Assembly: GCA_018971835.1 (NCBI GenBank)
Contig: JAGWZW010000027.1
Span: forward strand, 1-40,138
DNA: 40,138 nt
DNA from: Alphaproteobacteria bacterium
Lineage (GTDB): Bacteria > Pseudomonadota > Alphaproteobacteria > Micropepsales > Micropepsaceae
Direction of reading: 5' to 3'
The position numbers were made by a program, and so were the translations under genes. The notes beneath the pieces were generated by a model. That model made no database searches. It was not told the DNA's origin and saw nothing but the letters and a program-made list of their open reading frames with translations. Below, piece by piece: positions 23,208-31,887 of this stretch; position 1 is the first letter of the stretch; each line of letters starts with the position of its first letter.

Positions 23208-24176
23208 GTGGCAGAACGGATCGTCGGATTTCAGCTCATGGCCGGGAACACGAATTTTATAGAGCGAAGATCGTGCCCGGTGTGCGGGGCTGCGCGCGGG
23301 AACGTTCTGTTCGATGCGCGGTATGATTCCGAAAGGGTCGCTGCGTACCTGGCGGAATGGTATGGACAGGTCGATCTGGCGCCGCTCGCGGGCATTCGAT
23401 ACACGGTGAAAAAATGTAATGAGTGTGGCTTCGTGTTTCAGGTCGTTGTTCCGGCAGGGGCTTTTCTGGAAGTGCTGTACGACGGCTGGATCGGCGGCGA
23501 AGCCAGGGAGGAACTGCGCGACCGGTATGTTGCGGCCGATTACAGGTATCTGGCGTTTCAGGTAGACTGGATACTGCGCTATTTCCGGAAGCCGCCGCGG
23601 GAGATCGCCGTCTTCGATTTCGGCATGGGCTGGAGCGAATTTCTCGAAATGGCGCGCGCTTTTGGCTGCGACGTGGCCGGCATGGAGCTTTCGGAAAAAA
23701 GGGTCTGCTATGCGCAATCGATCGGCGTGCAGACGATTTCGATGGATGAACTTCCCGAGGGCGCATTTGATTTTATAAACACCGAGCAGGTATTCGAGCA
23801 CCTCGCCGAACCCAGGCAGGTGCTGGAGCGTTTGGCGCGCGCCGTCAGGAAGGGCGGCTTGATCAAGATTAGCGTACCGGATGGAAGAGGTGTTGAGCGC
23901 TTGCTCAAGCGAGCCTGCGGCAGGCCCAGATGGACGCGCGGTGAATTGATGCCGGTAGCGCCTTTGGAACACATCAATTGCTTTACCCACAAGACGATCG
24001 CCAGGATGGCATCGGAGGCCGGCCTTCGGCTCGCGCGGCCGGACGTTCTTTCGCTGATGCAATCGACGACGGGATGGCTGACGCCCGGAGAACTGGCCAA
24101 CAATATCCTGCGGCCGATATATCGCCACGTCTATCCGAAGAGCACATTTGTCTATCTTGAGCGGCTTGCAGCCTAG
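23208..24176 (+). CDS. Class I SAM methyltransferase with N-terminal zinc ribbon
   Basis: A 322-residue protein. Residues 20-80 carry a CPVCG...CNECGF pair that fits a four-cysteine zinc knuckle, common at the front of sugar methyltransferases. The core has VFDFGMGWSEFLEMARAFG (SAM motif I, about 138-156), FINTEQVFEHLAEPRQVLERLARAVRKGGLI (split) and a C-terminal EHINCFTH segment. It probably methylates a nucleotide sugar or repeat-unit residue; whether at C, O or a carboxyl group is unclear. GTG 23208 is the first start; ATG 23238 is equally possible and neither has a strong ribosome site. It is the last gene of the large EPS unit. Confidence 0.78.
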   Translation: MAERIVGFQLMAGNTNFIERRSCPVCGAARGNVLFDARYDSERVAAYLAEWYGQVDLAPLAGIRYTVKKCNECGFVFQVVVPAGAFLEVLYDGWIGGEAREELRDRYVAADYRYLAFQVDWILRYFRKPPREIAVFDFGMGWSEFLEMARAFGCDVAGMELSEKRVCYAQSIGVQTISMDELPEGAFDFINTEQVFEHLAEPRQVLERLARAVRKGGLIKISVPDGRGVERLLKRACGRPRWTRGELMPVAPLEHINCFTHKTIARMASEAGLRLARPDVLSLMQSTTGWLTPGELANNILRPIYRHVYPKSTFVYLERLAA

Positions 24177-24683
24177 CCAAGGCGGAAGACTCCATAGTCG
24201 GGAGGAAATTGCATTCCGGGTTCTGCCCTCAGGATTGGTCTGGCGCTCCTTCCTGCTTCCGTCATACCGCTTTGCGCGCATCAGCCATCCCTTGTCCGCG
24301 CGGCGGCGGTATGGGTTCTCGACAAGGTGCAGGGGCAACCGCGAGCGATGGCGGGTGCGTTTCGGCGAGCCTCGATGCGGCCAGCACTTCGGCGGTGTTC
24401 ATGGCGTTGGCGGCATGAACCGCAAAAATACCGGAGTGCCGGTCGCGGTGAGGATGTTCGGCAATACCGCGGCGCGCCGGCCGGCTTCAGGATGATCAGC
24501 CCGGGCCCGGCAGCGGGTTCGCGGCGTCGCTCGAGGCGGCTGACTCTTTCCGGGTGCGAGAACCTGAAGCCTGGGTTTTTCCAAAGATATCTGCAATCAG
24601 TAGTTGTAAATACACAATGATGCACTTATAAGGTTGGCGGCTGGCAGTGATGCCGGGCGCTTTCGATCAACCGGAAAACGCAG
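24177..24683. other. 507-base gap between the two EPS transcription units
   Basis: I see no supportable gene on either strand; the open frames here have no start sites with ribosome sites and no recognisable motifs. Most of it is GC-rich, ending in an AT-rich stretch (about 24590-24635) that contains a good sigma-70-type promoter and the small palindrome AGATATCT. A terminator for the upstream unit would be expected here but no T-tailed hairpin is evident. Confidence 0.5.
24604..24632 (+). promoter_or_regulatory. Sigma-70-type promoter for the export operon
   Basis: A -35 hexamer TTGTAA (24604-24609; 4 of 6 against TTGACA) and a -10 hexamer TATAAG (24627-24632; 5 of 6 against TATAAT) are separated by exactly 17 bases. 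They lie about 50 bases before the phosphatase start. The inverted repeat TTGT-N6-ACAA overlaps the -35 and could be an operator. Confidence 0.5.
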
Positions 24684-25133
24684 TTGGACGTGATCTACAG
24701 CCTTCTGTTTGTCTGTACCGGCAACCTTTGCCGTAGCCCGATGGCGGCAGCCATGTTCGCTGTCGGCGCGGGGCGCTGCAAAAGGCCGATCAGCGTGGCG
24801 TCCGCGGGTGTGGCGGCCCGCAGCGGTCAACGCTCGCCGGAGGCGGTCGTTTCGCTGATGGCCGAACGCGGCCATGATCTGGCCGGGCATCGTGCGCGAC
24901 CGGTAACGCGCGAACTGGTCGGCCAGGCCGATCTGGTTCTCGTGATGGAGGTGGCACAAAAGCGCTTCATCGAAGCGCGGTGGCCGGCTCTCAAAGGCAG
25001 GGTTCGGCGCCTGGGAGATTGGCGCGGCGAAGACATCCCGGATCCTTACGGCGAGTCCGGCCGCCATTATGAAGATTGTCTCCTGCGGATAGAGGCGTGC
25101 CTTGCCGATTGGCAGGAGCGCTTGCCGTCATGA
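24684..25133 (+). CDS. Low-molecular-weight protein-tyrosine phosphatase (Wzb type)
   Basis: A 149-residue LMW-PTP. The P-loop is VCTGNLCRSPMA (Cys11 nucleophile, Arg17), and the general-acid loop is DIPDPYG (Asp120). Wzb-type enzymes dephosphorylate the Wzc tyrosine autokinase, and the cycling controls polymer length and export. The gene heads the Wzb-Wza-Wzc unit, and its stop overlaps the Wza start (ATGA). TTG 24684 is the first start; GTG 24690 would remove only two residues. Confidence 0.88.
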   Translation: MDVIYSLLFVCTGNLCRSPMAAAMFAVGAGRCKRPISVASAGVAARSGQRSPEAVVSLMAERGHDLAGHRARPVTRELVGQADLVLVMEVAQKRFIEARWPALKGRVRRLGDWRGEDIPDPYGESGRHYEDCLLRIEACLADWQERLPS

Positions 25134-26308
25134 AGGCTGGGCCCTTTATCGCAGTTCTTTTGGCGGGCTTCACACTCTGCGGATGCTCGGCCCATTATGC
25201 CGGCCTCTTTCCGGGAATGGGGTTTAACGGCGCGCTGCCGCGCCGCGAAGCCTGGGTGGGCCGTGTGGGCCGATATGAAGTCATGGCCATCACGCCCAGC
25301 CTGTTGCTGGCGCAAGCGCTGGCGCGCAAGCAGGTGGACGTCGGCCGCGCCAATGCAGCGCTGAACGAAGAGGTTGCCGGCTACCGGTATCTGGTCCAGC
25401 CGCGCGACGTGCTGTCGATCGCGGTCTGGGGCGATCCGACCAAGACCATGATCTTCACGCCGATGGCGGCGCCCGGCAGCACGGTCACCAGCGCCCCGGC
25501 GGCGTCCGGCTTCAAGGTCAACCCGGACGGCACGATCTACTTTCCCTACGCCGGAACGGTGGCGGTGGCAGGAAAGACCACCGAGGAGATTCGCGCGGAC
25601 CTTGCCCGGCGCATGACGCCCTACATCCAGAACCCTCAGATCACCGTCGATGTGGCTCAGTTCAACAGCCAGAATTATCAGGTGGCCGGCGTTGTGGCGA
25701 AGCCCGGCCTTTATCCCATCACCGATTCCCCGATGACCGTATCCAAGGCGATAGCCCTGGCGGGCGGGGTTCCGCCGCAGATTCAGAGCGGCACCTCGAA
25801 CGGCAATGCGATCGCCCGGCCGCTGGGCGACCTGTCGCGTGTCCTGTTTGTCCATGATCGCGGCGCGACGCTGCTGGATCTCCATGCGCTGGAAGCCAAC
25901 GGCGATCGCAGCCAGGACCGGCTGGTGGGGCCGGGCGATGTCATTCGCGTGCCGGACGATTCCTTCGAACAGGTTCATGTGATCGGCGAAGTCCATAGCC
26001 CGGGAAATTACACGCTGAACGGTCATACGCTGAATCTGTCCCAGGCGCTTGGCGATGCCGGCGAGGTGGACCTGGCCACGGCCGATACGGCGCGGATCTT
26101 TGTGTTCCGCGGCGCCTACGAGCATCCGCAGATTTTCTGGCTCGACGCGAGTTCGCCCGATGCCATGCTGCTCGCCAACGGCTTTCAGCTCGAGCCGCAG
26201 GATGTCGTCTATGTGGCGACGGCTGGCCTGGTGAGCTGGGATCGCGTCATCAATCAAATCCTGCCAACCGTGCAGACCGTCTATTTCACCAAAGTGATGA
26301 CCCAGTGA
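25130..26308 (+). CDS. Wza-type outer-membrane polysaccharide export lipoprotein
   Basis: A 392-residue protein of the outer-membrane polysaccharide exporter (OPX) family. The N-terminus MKAGPFIAVLLAGFTLCGCSA is a lipoprotein signal with the lipidated Cys about position 19. The poly_export domain starts at YLVQPRDVLSIAVWGDP (about 90-105), with GFKVNPDGTIYFPYAGTV, and is followed by two SLBB segments: NYQVAGVVAKPGLYPI and VHVIGEVHSPGNYTL. The C-terminal SWDRVINQILPTVQTVYF fits the amphipathic outer-membrane helix. It forms the export channel with the Wzc-type partner encoded next, four bases downstream. Capsule and free EPS systems both use it. Confidence 0.9.
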   Translation: MKAGPFIAVLLAGFTLCGCSAHYAGLFPGMGFNGALPRREAWVGRVGRYEVMAITPSLLLAQALARKQVDVGRANAALNEEVAGYRYLVQPRDVLSIAVWGDPTKTMIFTPMAAPGSTVTSAPAASGFKVNPDGTIYFPYAGTVAVAGKTTEEIRADLARRMTPYIQNPQITVDVAQFNSQNYQVAGVVAKPGLYPITDSPMTVSKAIALAGGVPPQIQSGTSNGNAIARPLGDLSRVLFVHDRGATLLDLHALEANGDRSQDRLVGPGDVIRVPDDSFEQVHVIGEVHSPGNYTLNGHTLNLSQALGDAGEVDLATADTARIFVFRGAYEHPQIFWLDASSPDAMLLANGFQLEPQDVVYVATAGLVSWDRVINQILPTVQTVYFTKVMTQ

Positions 26309-26312
26309 CGTC

Positions 26313-28604
26313 ATGAACCAGAGGGAAGAGCTGCCTTTGGCTTATGCAATGCCGCCGGAGCCCGATGGCGACGATTTCGATCTGGGCCGGCTGATCGGCG
26401 CGGTCAGCGAGGCACGCTGGCTGGTTCTGGGCATTGCCACGGCGGTGCTGGCATTGGGGACGCTCTATGCGTTCCTCAGAACGCCGATCTACGAAACCTC
26501 GACCGACCTGCTGGTCCTGACCCAGCAAAGCGGCGGCCTGAGCGGCCTGGAAGAACTTTCCTCGATGCTGCAAGGCTCCGCGTTGCCGACGCAGACCGAG
26601 ATCCAGCTGATGCAGACCCGGTCCGTCCTGGTTCCGGTGATCAGCCAGCTGCACCTCGATATCGCGGTGAGCTATGGCGGCTGGCCGATCCTGGGCCCGC
26701 TGCTCGGCTGGCAGGACCGGCCGGACGTCGAGGTCAGCCGGTTCGAGGTTCCCGCCGCGCTCGAAGGCGATGCCTTTGAGGTCGTGCCGCTCGAAGGCGG
26801 CCGCTATCGCCTGCTCGATCCGAACGGTCAGGTGGTTCTGGAAGGGGTGGCCGGCAAGACGGCGGCCGCCAAGGTCCAGACGGACGACGGCTTTGGCATC
26901 GTCATTCTGCGCATTGCGCATATCGGACCCGACGTGGGAGCGTTCGCGCTGACCAAATTGCCCATGAACCAGGTGGTCGCGCAGATACGCGACAGCCTCA
27001 ACGTCAGCGAGCTGGGGCTGCAGACCGGCATCGTCCAGGCCAAGCTGCGCGGAACCTCGCCAACGCTGATCACCCGCGAGCTTAACGCCATCGCCCAAAC
27101 CAATGTTGAAGGCAATGCCAGGCGCAGCGCCCTGCAGGCCGGCAAACAGCTTCAGTTCCTGAAGGCCCGCTTGCCGGACATCGAACGTCAGGTTCAAAAG
27201 GCGCAAAAGGCGCTTTCGGATTTCCTGAGCGATCATCGCACGCTGGTTTTCGCACAGGACACGACCTATCTCACCCAGCGCGGATCGCAGCTGGAGCAGC
27301 AGATCGGCCCGCTCGAGGCGCAACTGGCCGAGGCCAGAGTTGCTCTCGGCGCGCAAAATCCCGAGATCGGCGTGCTGCAGGCGCAGCTGGCGGAACTGAC
27401 AAAGCGGCGCGACGAGCTTTACGCGGGCGTTTCCAAACTGCCCAAGGATCAGCAGACCCTGATCCGCCTCCAGAGCGACGCGACGACGGCGCAGAGCCTG
27501 TATCAGGCCGTACTCAATCAGACCCAGACGCTTCAGGTCGCGCAGGCGGGCGCCGTCGGCGATGTGGTGATCGTGGATACGGCAGAGCTGCCGACCAAGC
27601 CGGTATTTCCCAGACGTCTGTTGGTCATGGCCGGCTCGTTGGTACTGGGTCTTTTTCTGGGGCTCGGCACGGCGGTCGCGCGGCGCACGCTGTTCGAAGG
27701 CGTCGAAGACCCGGAGGTGCTGGATCGTGTTCTGGGCCTGCCGGTTCATGCGGTGATTCCCCATTCGGATCGGCAGGAACGGATCGAGCGTGGCCGGCTG
27801 CCCCTGGTGCCGGACGAGCCGCGCCTTCTGGCGGCGCAGAAATTTCCTGACGATGCGGCGAGCGAGGGGCTGCGGAGCCTGCGCACCTCCCTGCAATTGA
27901 CGCTGCCGCAGGGCAGCCCGCATATCTTGTGCCTTACCAGCCTCGGCCCGGGCGAGGGCAAGAGTTTCGTCGCCAGCAATCTGAGCTATCTGTCCTGCCA
28001 GGGCGGCCAGCGCGTGTTGCTGGTCGATGCGGATTTGCGGCGCGGGCATTTGCACAAGGTGTTCGGGCTGGAGCGCGGCCCGGGGCTCGCCGAGGTGCTC
28101 GCCGGCAAGGCTGGTGTGGAAGATGTGATCCATCACGTCGGCGGCTCGCATTTGGGCGTGCTGACCACGGGCGCTCTGCCTGACGATCCGGCCGAACTGT
28201 TGCTGGCCTGCGATCTCGCGCCGATCATGGCGAAGCTGCGTGCCGCCTACGATCTGGTGATTATCGAGGTTCCACCGGTCCTGGCGGTGAGCGATGCCTT
28301 CGTGCTGGCGCGGCATGCTACGCTCTGCCTGCTGCTCCTGAAATACGGGGCGCACAACGAGCGGCAGATCGAACTCACGAAGAAGCGCTTTGAACGGCAT
28401 AACATCACGCTTCTCGGCTCGGTGCTGAATGATGTCAGCGTTGCGGCGCGGCGCTACGCCTATCACCAGTACGGCTACCAATATCACTATCAGTATCACC
28501 GCGGCGACGGGACAGAGGATGTCTCCCGGACATTCTGGCAGAGGACGAAGTCGTTGCTCTGGAAACGGCACAGGAGCCGGATCAAAAGAAGCGGCGGGGC
28601 CTGA
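26313..28604 (+). CDS. Wzc-type polysaccharide co-polymerase/tyrosine autokinase
   Basis: A 763-residue PCP-2a protein. It has an N-terminal Wzz-type domain with a first membrane span (WLVLGIATAVLALGTLYAFL, about 35-54), a long periplasmic coiled region rich in Gln, Leu and Ala (about 270-400), and a second span (LLVMAGSLVLGLFLGLGTAVA, split, about 436-456). The C-terminal kinase has Walker A SLGPGEGKSF (about 543-552), Walker A' VLLVDADLRRG (about 568-578), and a Walker B-like IIEVPP where the usual Asp is Glu. The tail is tyrosine-rich (YAYHQYGYQYHYQYH, about 714-728), the autophosphorylation cluster. It controls polymerisation and export with the Wza protein and is reset by the phosphatase upstream. 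Confidence 0.9.
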   Translation: MNQREELPLAYAMPPEPDGDDFDLGRLIGAVSEARWLVLGIATAVLALGTLYAFLRTPIYETSTDLLVLTQQSGGLSGLEELSSMLQGSALPTQTEIQLMQTRSVLVPVISQLHLDIAVSYGGWPILGPLLGWQDRPDVEVSRFEVPAALEGDAFEVVPLEGGRYRLLDPNGQVVLEGVAGKTAAAKVQTDDGFGIVILRIAHIGPDVGAFALTKLPMNQVVAQIRDSLNVSELGLQTGIVQAKLRGTSPTLITRELNAIAQTNVEGNARRSALQAGKQLQFLKARLPDIERQVQKAQKALSDFLSDHRTLVFAQDTTYLTQRGSQLEQQIGPLEAQLAEARVALGAQNPEIGVLQAQLAELTKRRDELYAGVSKLPKDQQTLIRLQSDATTAQSLYQAVLNQTQTLQVAQAGAVGDVVIVDTAELPTKPVFPRRLLVMAGSLVLGLFLGLGTAVARRTLFEGVEDPEVLDRVLGLPVHAVIPHSDRQERIERGRLPLVPDEPRLLAAQKFPDDAASEGLRSLRTSLQLTLPQGSPHILCLTSLGPGEGKSFVASNLSYLSCQGGQRVLLVDADLRRGHLHKVFGLERGPGLAEVLAGKAGVEDVIHHVGGSHLGVLTTGALPDDPAELLLACDLAPIMAKLRAAYDLVIIEVPPVLAVSDAFVLARHATLCLLLLKYGAHNERQIELTKKRFERHNITLLGSVLNDVSVAARRYAYHQYGYQYHYQYHRGDGTEDVSRTFWQRTKSLLWKRHRSRIKRSGGA

Positions 28605-28676
28605 GGTGCGCTAAAGGCTGCGCGTTCCGCGAATGCGGGCGGCAGCTTTCTACACGCTTCGTAACCTTTTGGGTTG

Positions 28677-29123
28677 ATGCGGGTACAGCACGACATCACG
28701 GACCAGATCGTGCAGGGCTGCCTGATGGGGCGGGCCCGCGTGCTGACGCGCGTGCTCACCGGCATCTACGATGAAGCCCTGCGGCCGTTCGGCATCAAGG
28801 CCAGCCAGCTCAATCTGCTGGCGGTGGTGGCGATGATGGCGCCGATCCGCCGGACAGACATCGGCAGGCTGATCCACCTGGATCCCTCGACGCTGACGCG
28901 GAACCTGCATGTCATGCTGAGCAATGGCTGGATCGAAGAGGTCATGGATAACGAGGATGGCCGTGGCCTGCCGCTGCAGGCGACGGAAAAAGGATGCGGG
29001 CTGCTCGATCAACTGGGGCCGGCCTGGAAGGGCGCGCAACGCAAGGCGTTGAAGCTCCTGGGTGAGGATGGCGCGGCGCTGCTACTCCATCTTTCCGGCG
29101 GGCTGATGGGTAACTTCGGTTGA
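28677..29123 (+). CDS. MarR family transcriptional regulator
   Basis: A 148-residue winged-helix protein. The pattern is MarR-like: helix 1 with VLTRVLTGIYDEALRPFGIKASQLNLLAVV (split), the recognition helix-turn-helix IRRTDIGRLIHLDPSTLTRNLHVMLSNGWIEE (split, about 58-88), and the wing with DNEDGRGLPLQATEKG. MarR proteins are dimers that bind 16-20 bp palindromes and usually respond to small ligands. ATG 28677 is preferred over an adjacent TTG three bases upstream. It follows wzc by 72 bases in the same direction and might control the EPS genes, for example at the palindromes near 1509; that is speculation from position. Confidence 0.82.
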   Translation: MRVQHDITDQIVQGCLMGRARVLTRVLTGIYDEALRPFGIKASQLNLLAVVAMMAPIRRTDIGRLIHLDPSTLTRNLHVMLSNGWIEEVMDNEDGRGLPLQATEKGCGLLDQLGPAWKGAQRKALKLLGEDGAALLLHLSGGLMGNFG

Positions 29124-29237
29124 GGCTTTATTTGGTCATGAAGTTGTATATGCAAGAAGACCCGGCAAGGGGCGCGTCACCCGCGGTGCAATAATGCCGG
29201 ACGAACGGGCGTCCCGGTCAGCGCGGATACGCGGGCT

Positions 29238-30437
29238 TCAGAAGAAGCACTTGCCGTCGCCGCGATAGGTGGTGACGCGCTCCACCACGCGGCCGGCCTG
29301 GATCAGCAGCAGTTCGTTGAAGCGTTCGCACAACTCGCCCGCCTTGGCGTGGCGGAAGAACAACGGCTCGCCGATGCCGATCTTCACGTCTGCGGGCAGG
29401 CGTACCGGCGTCTGCACTTCGCCGGTGCCTTCGTTGGCGAACAGGCTGCTGCCTTCGGGCAGCCAGGGCTGCGGCAGCCGGCTGGGCCCGGCCGGACCCG
29501 AAGCGATGTAGCCGCCGCCCGAACAGGTGGCGATGCCCTCGCCCGGAAGGCGCACCACCGGCAGCGCGAAACCGGCGGCAGGCTCGGCGCGGAACACCTC
29601 GTAATGGTCGAACAGCGTGGGCAGGTAGAGGCCCGAACCGGCGGCCAGTTCGGTGACACTGGGTTCGTCGCGCGTTGTTTCGAAGCTGCCCGTGCCGCCG
29701 CCATTGACGAAGCGCAGGCTGAACCCGGCGTCCCTCAGTGCGGCCACCACGCGCGTGCGCCGCTGCCGCACTTCCGTGATCGAGCGGCGCTTGAGCGCGC
29801 GGATGATTGCATTCTTCAGGCGCTGGCCGGGCACGGCATCGGCCAGCCCCGCGATCTGGCCCTCATAGCCCATGAGCCCGTCAAGCGTGAGATATTTATG
29901 CCGTGCGATGGCATGCGCCAGCGCCAGCGCGCTTTCGGCATCCTTTACCGGCGAGCGATACACGCCAAAATGCAGCCCGGGAAAATCGCTCGACAGGTCG
30001 AGATCAATCGCCACCGGCATGACCACGCCCGCTGCTGCCCCCGCCGCATCGATCGGGTCGAGTTGGCCCGCGCCATCGACCATCAGCGTGATGCGGCGGC
30101 CCTCTCCGATCTGCCGCGCCACAGCTTCCAGATCGTCGCGCTCGACGGTGGGATAGGCCACGACCAGATCGTCGAAACCCTGCGTGGCCAGCCACGCCGC
30201 CTCGCCCGCCGAATAGCACAGCAGGCCATTGAGAAAGGGCGGCCTGGCCAGCGCGCGCTTCATCAGCGCCACCGAACGCACAGATTTGCTGGCCAGCCGG
30301 ATGGGCAGCGGCCCGGCCCGCCGCGCCAGCCTTTCGAGGTTGGCATCGAAGACGTCCAGATCGACGAAGGCGGCCGGAAGGTGTTGCCCTTCGAGCGCGG
30401 CACGGTAATAGGCATAACGTGAGGATGGCGCGTTCAC
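29238..30437 (-). CDS. PLP fold-type III enzyme (D-threonine aldolase/D-serine dehydratase-like)
   Basis: A 399-residue protein with an alanine-racemase-type N-terminal barrel (AAFVDLDVFDANLERLARRAG...IRLASKSVRS, PLP lysine at Lys51) and a C-terminal beta domain ending in VTTYRGDGKCFF. Mid-protein motifs include LMGYEGQI and FVNGGGTGSFE, the phosphate-binding glycine loop. This combination is typical of proteins annotated as amino acid deaminase/aldolase, acting on D-threonine, D-serine or related beta-hydroxy D-amino acids. The natural substrate is not clear. It is convergent with the MarR gene; the 114-base gap has a weak hairpin around 29197-29216 (CCGGACG/CGTCCCGG). Confidence 0.75.
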   Translation of the reverse strand: MNAPSSRYAYYRAALEGQHLPAAFVDLDVFDANLERLARRAGPLPIRLASKSVRSVALMKRALARPPFLNGLLCYSAGEAAWLATQGFDDLVVAYPTVERDDLEAVARQIGEGRRITLMVDGAGQLDPIDAAGAAAGVVMPVAIDLDLSSDFPGLHFGVYRSPVKDAESALALAHAIARHKYLTLDGLMGYEGQIAGLADAVPGQRLKNAIIRALKRRSITEVRQRRTRVVAALRDAGFSLRFVNGGGTGSFETTRDEPSVTELAAGSGLYLPTLFDHYEVFRAEPAAGFALPVVRLPGEGIATCSGGGYIASGPAGPSRLPQPWLPEGSSLFANEGTGEVQTPVRLPADVKIGIGEPLFFRHAKAGELCERFNELLLIQAGRVVERVTTYRGDGKCFF

Positions 30438-30525
30438 GGCAGCGGTCCTTTCCTTCGATGTGCTTCCGGCGTGGCAATGGACATGATCTTGAACTTGCCG
30501 ATGCGCTGTCGGCGCGGGCGGCCGG

Positions 30526-31755
30526 TCAGCGGGCGCAGTCGGTGAGGGCTGCGTAAACCAGCGTGCGCAGTTCCTTGCGGACCGGGTAGGTGGAGGAGGG
30601 GATCAACTGCGTCATGAAGACGGTAATCAGTTCTTCCTTCGGGTCGATCCAGAACGCGGTCGACGCGGCGCCGCCCCAGAAATATTCTCCGACGCTGCCG
30701 GGCGTCAGCGTTTTGGCGCGGTCCAGCACCACCGCAAAGCCGAGGCCGAAGCCGAGGCCCTCATTGCCCGCCTCGCTGAACAGCGAGCGGGACAAGTCCA
30801 TCAGTTCCCGGCCGCCGGGCAGGTGGTTCAGCGTCATCAGCGCGATGGTCTTGGGGCTGAGGAAGCGCTGGCCGTTCGCGGTGCCACCGTTCAGCAGCAT
30901 CTGGCAGAACTTGAGGTAGTCGTCCGCCGTGCCGGTCAGCCCGCCGCCGCCAGAAACGAATGCCGGCGGGGCCAGGTATTTGCTCTTCGCCGGATCGTCC
31001 TGCAGCACCACCTTGCCCTTGGCGTCGAGGCCGTAGCAGGCGGCGAAACGGTCCGCCTTCTCCGGCGGCACCTGGAAATCGGTGTCTGCCATGCCCAGGG
31101 GATCGAGGATGCGCGTCTTGACGAAGCGCTCGAACGGCAGGCCCGAAATCTTGCCCACCAGATAGCCCAGGATGTCGGTCGAAACCGAGTAGTTCCAGGC
31201 CTCGCCCGGCGAGAACTCCAGCGGCACCTGCGCCAGCGCCGCGATGGTGTCGTCGAGGTTGAGCGGCGAGGCTTCGAGCGTGCCGATGTTCAGCTTCCGG
31301 TACGCCGCATCGACATTGCTGCGCTGCTGGAAGCCGTAGGTGAGGCCGGAGGTGTGGCGCATGAGATCGATCATGCGCATCGGCGCGCTCGTGCGCCGGG
31401 TCTGGAAGGCGCCCGGCACGCCGGCTACGAACACGCCCAGGTCGCGCCATGCCGGGATGAAACGGTGCACCGGATCGTCCAGCGCCACCAGCCCTTCCTC
31501 CACCAGCATCATGAAGGCGACGGAGGTGATGGGCTTGGTCATAGAATAGATGCGGAAGATCGTATCCTCCGTCATCGGCGTGCCGCGCTCGCGGTCCTTC
31601 AGGCCGAGCGCCGAGCGGTGAACCACCTCGCCCTTGCGTGCCACCAGGGTCAGCGTCCCGGCGAGCTTGCCGGTATCGACGTACCGGGTCTTCAGAAAAT
31701 GGTCGAGACGGGCTAGACGGGCGGACGAAAGGCCGAGAGCTTCCGGTTTGGTCAA
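30526..31755 (-). CDS. Serine hydrolase of the beta-lactamase/EstB family
   Basis: A 409-residue class C beta-lactamase-fold hydrolase. The catalytic S-x-x-K is YSMTKP (Ser71, Lys74), the Tyr motif is WNYSVSTD (Tyr189), and there is a WGGAASTAFW segment near the C-terminus in the position of the KTG-like box. There is no signal peptide, which favours a cytoplasmic esterase or transesterase (EstB type) over a true beta-lactamase. Its 5' end faces the acyl-CoA synthetase; the 132-base gap between them should contain both promoters but none is clear. Confidence 0.82.
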   Translation of the reverse strand: MTKPEALGLSSARLARLDHFLKTRYVDTGKLAGTLTLVARKGEVVHRSALGLKDRERGTPMTEDTIFRIYSMTKPITSVAFMMLVEEGLVALDDPVHRFIPAWRDLGVFVAGVPGAFQTRRTSAPMRMIDLMRHTSGLTYGFQQRSNVDAAYRKLNIGTLEASPLNLDDTIAALAQVPLEFSPGEAWNYSVSTDILGYLVGKISGLPFERFVKTRILDPLGMADTDFQVPPEKADRFAACYGLDAKGKVVLQDDPAKSKYLAPPAFVSGGGGLTGTADDYLKFCQMLLNGGTANGQRFLSPKTIALMTLNHLPGGRELMDLSRSLFSEAGNEGLGFGLGFAVVLDRAKTLTPGSVGEYFWGGAASTAFWIDPKEELITVFMTQLIPSSTYPVRKELRTLVYAALTDCAR

Positions 31756-31887
31756 GGCGTTTCTCCCTCTGGCGACCGTGTCAGTCTAGTTCATACCGGA
31801 AATTAGAAAAGTGCCAGCTTCCTGTTGCAGGGCCGGGCCGGCAATGGCTAACCTGCCGCCGACCATAATACCCGCGAGGAAACGCCG

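Noticed and set aside
22752-24338. 528-residue open frame on the minus strand opposite gmhA and the methyltransferase
   Set aside because: Same shadow pattern; both plus-strand genes have clear family motifs and the minus frame has none.
24177-24683. Several 60-115 residue open frames in the gap between the EPS units
   Set aside because: They overlap one another on both strands, have no ribosome sites and no recognisable motifs.
26286-28571. 761-residue open frame on the minus strand opposite the Wzc gene
   Set aside because: It is a shadow of a GC-rich coding gene: no known motifs, arginine/histidine/glutamine-rich composition, and no ribosome site.
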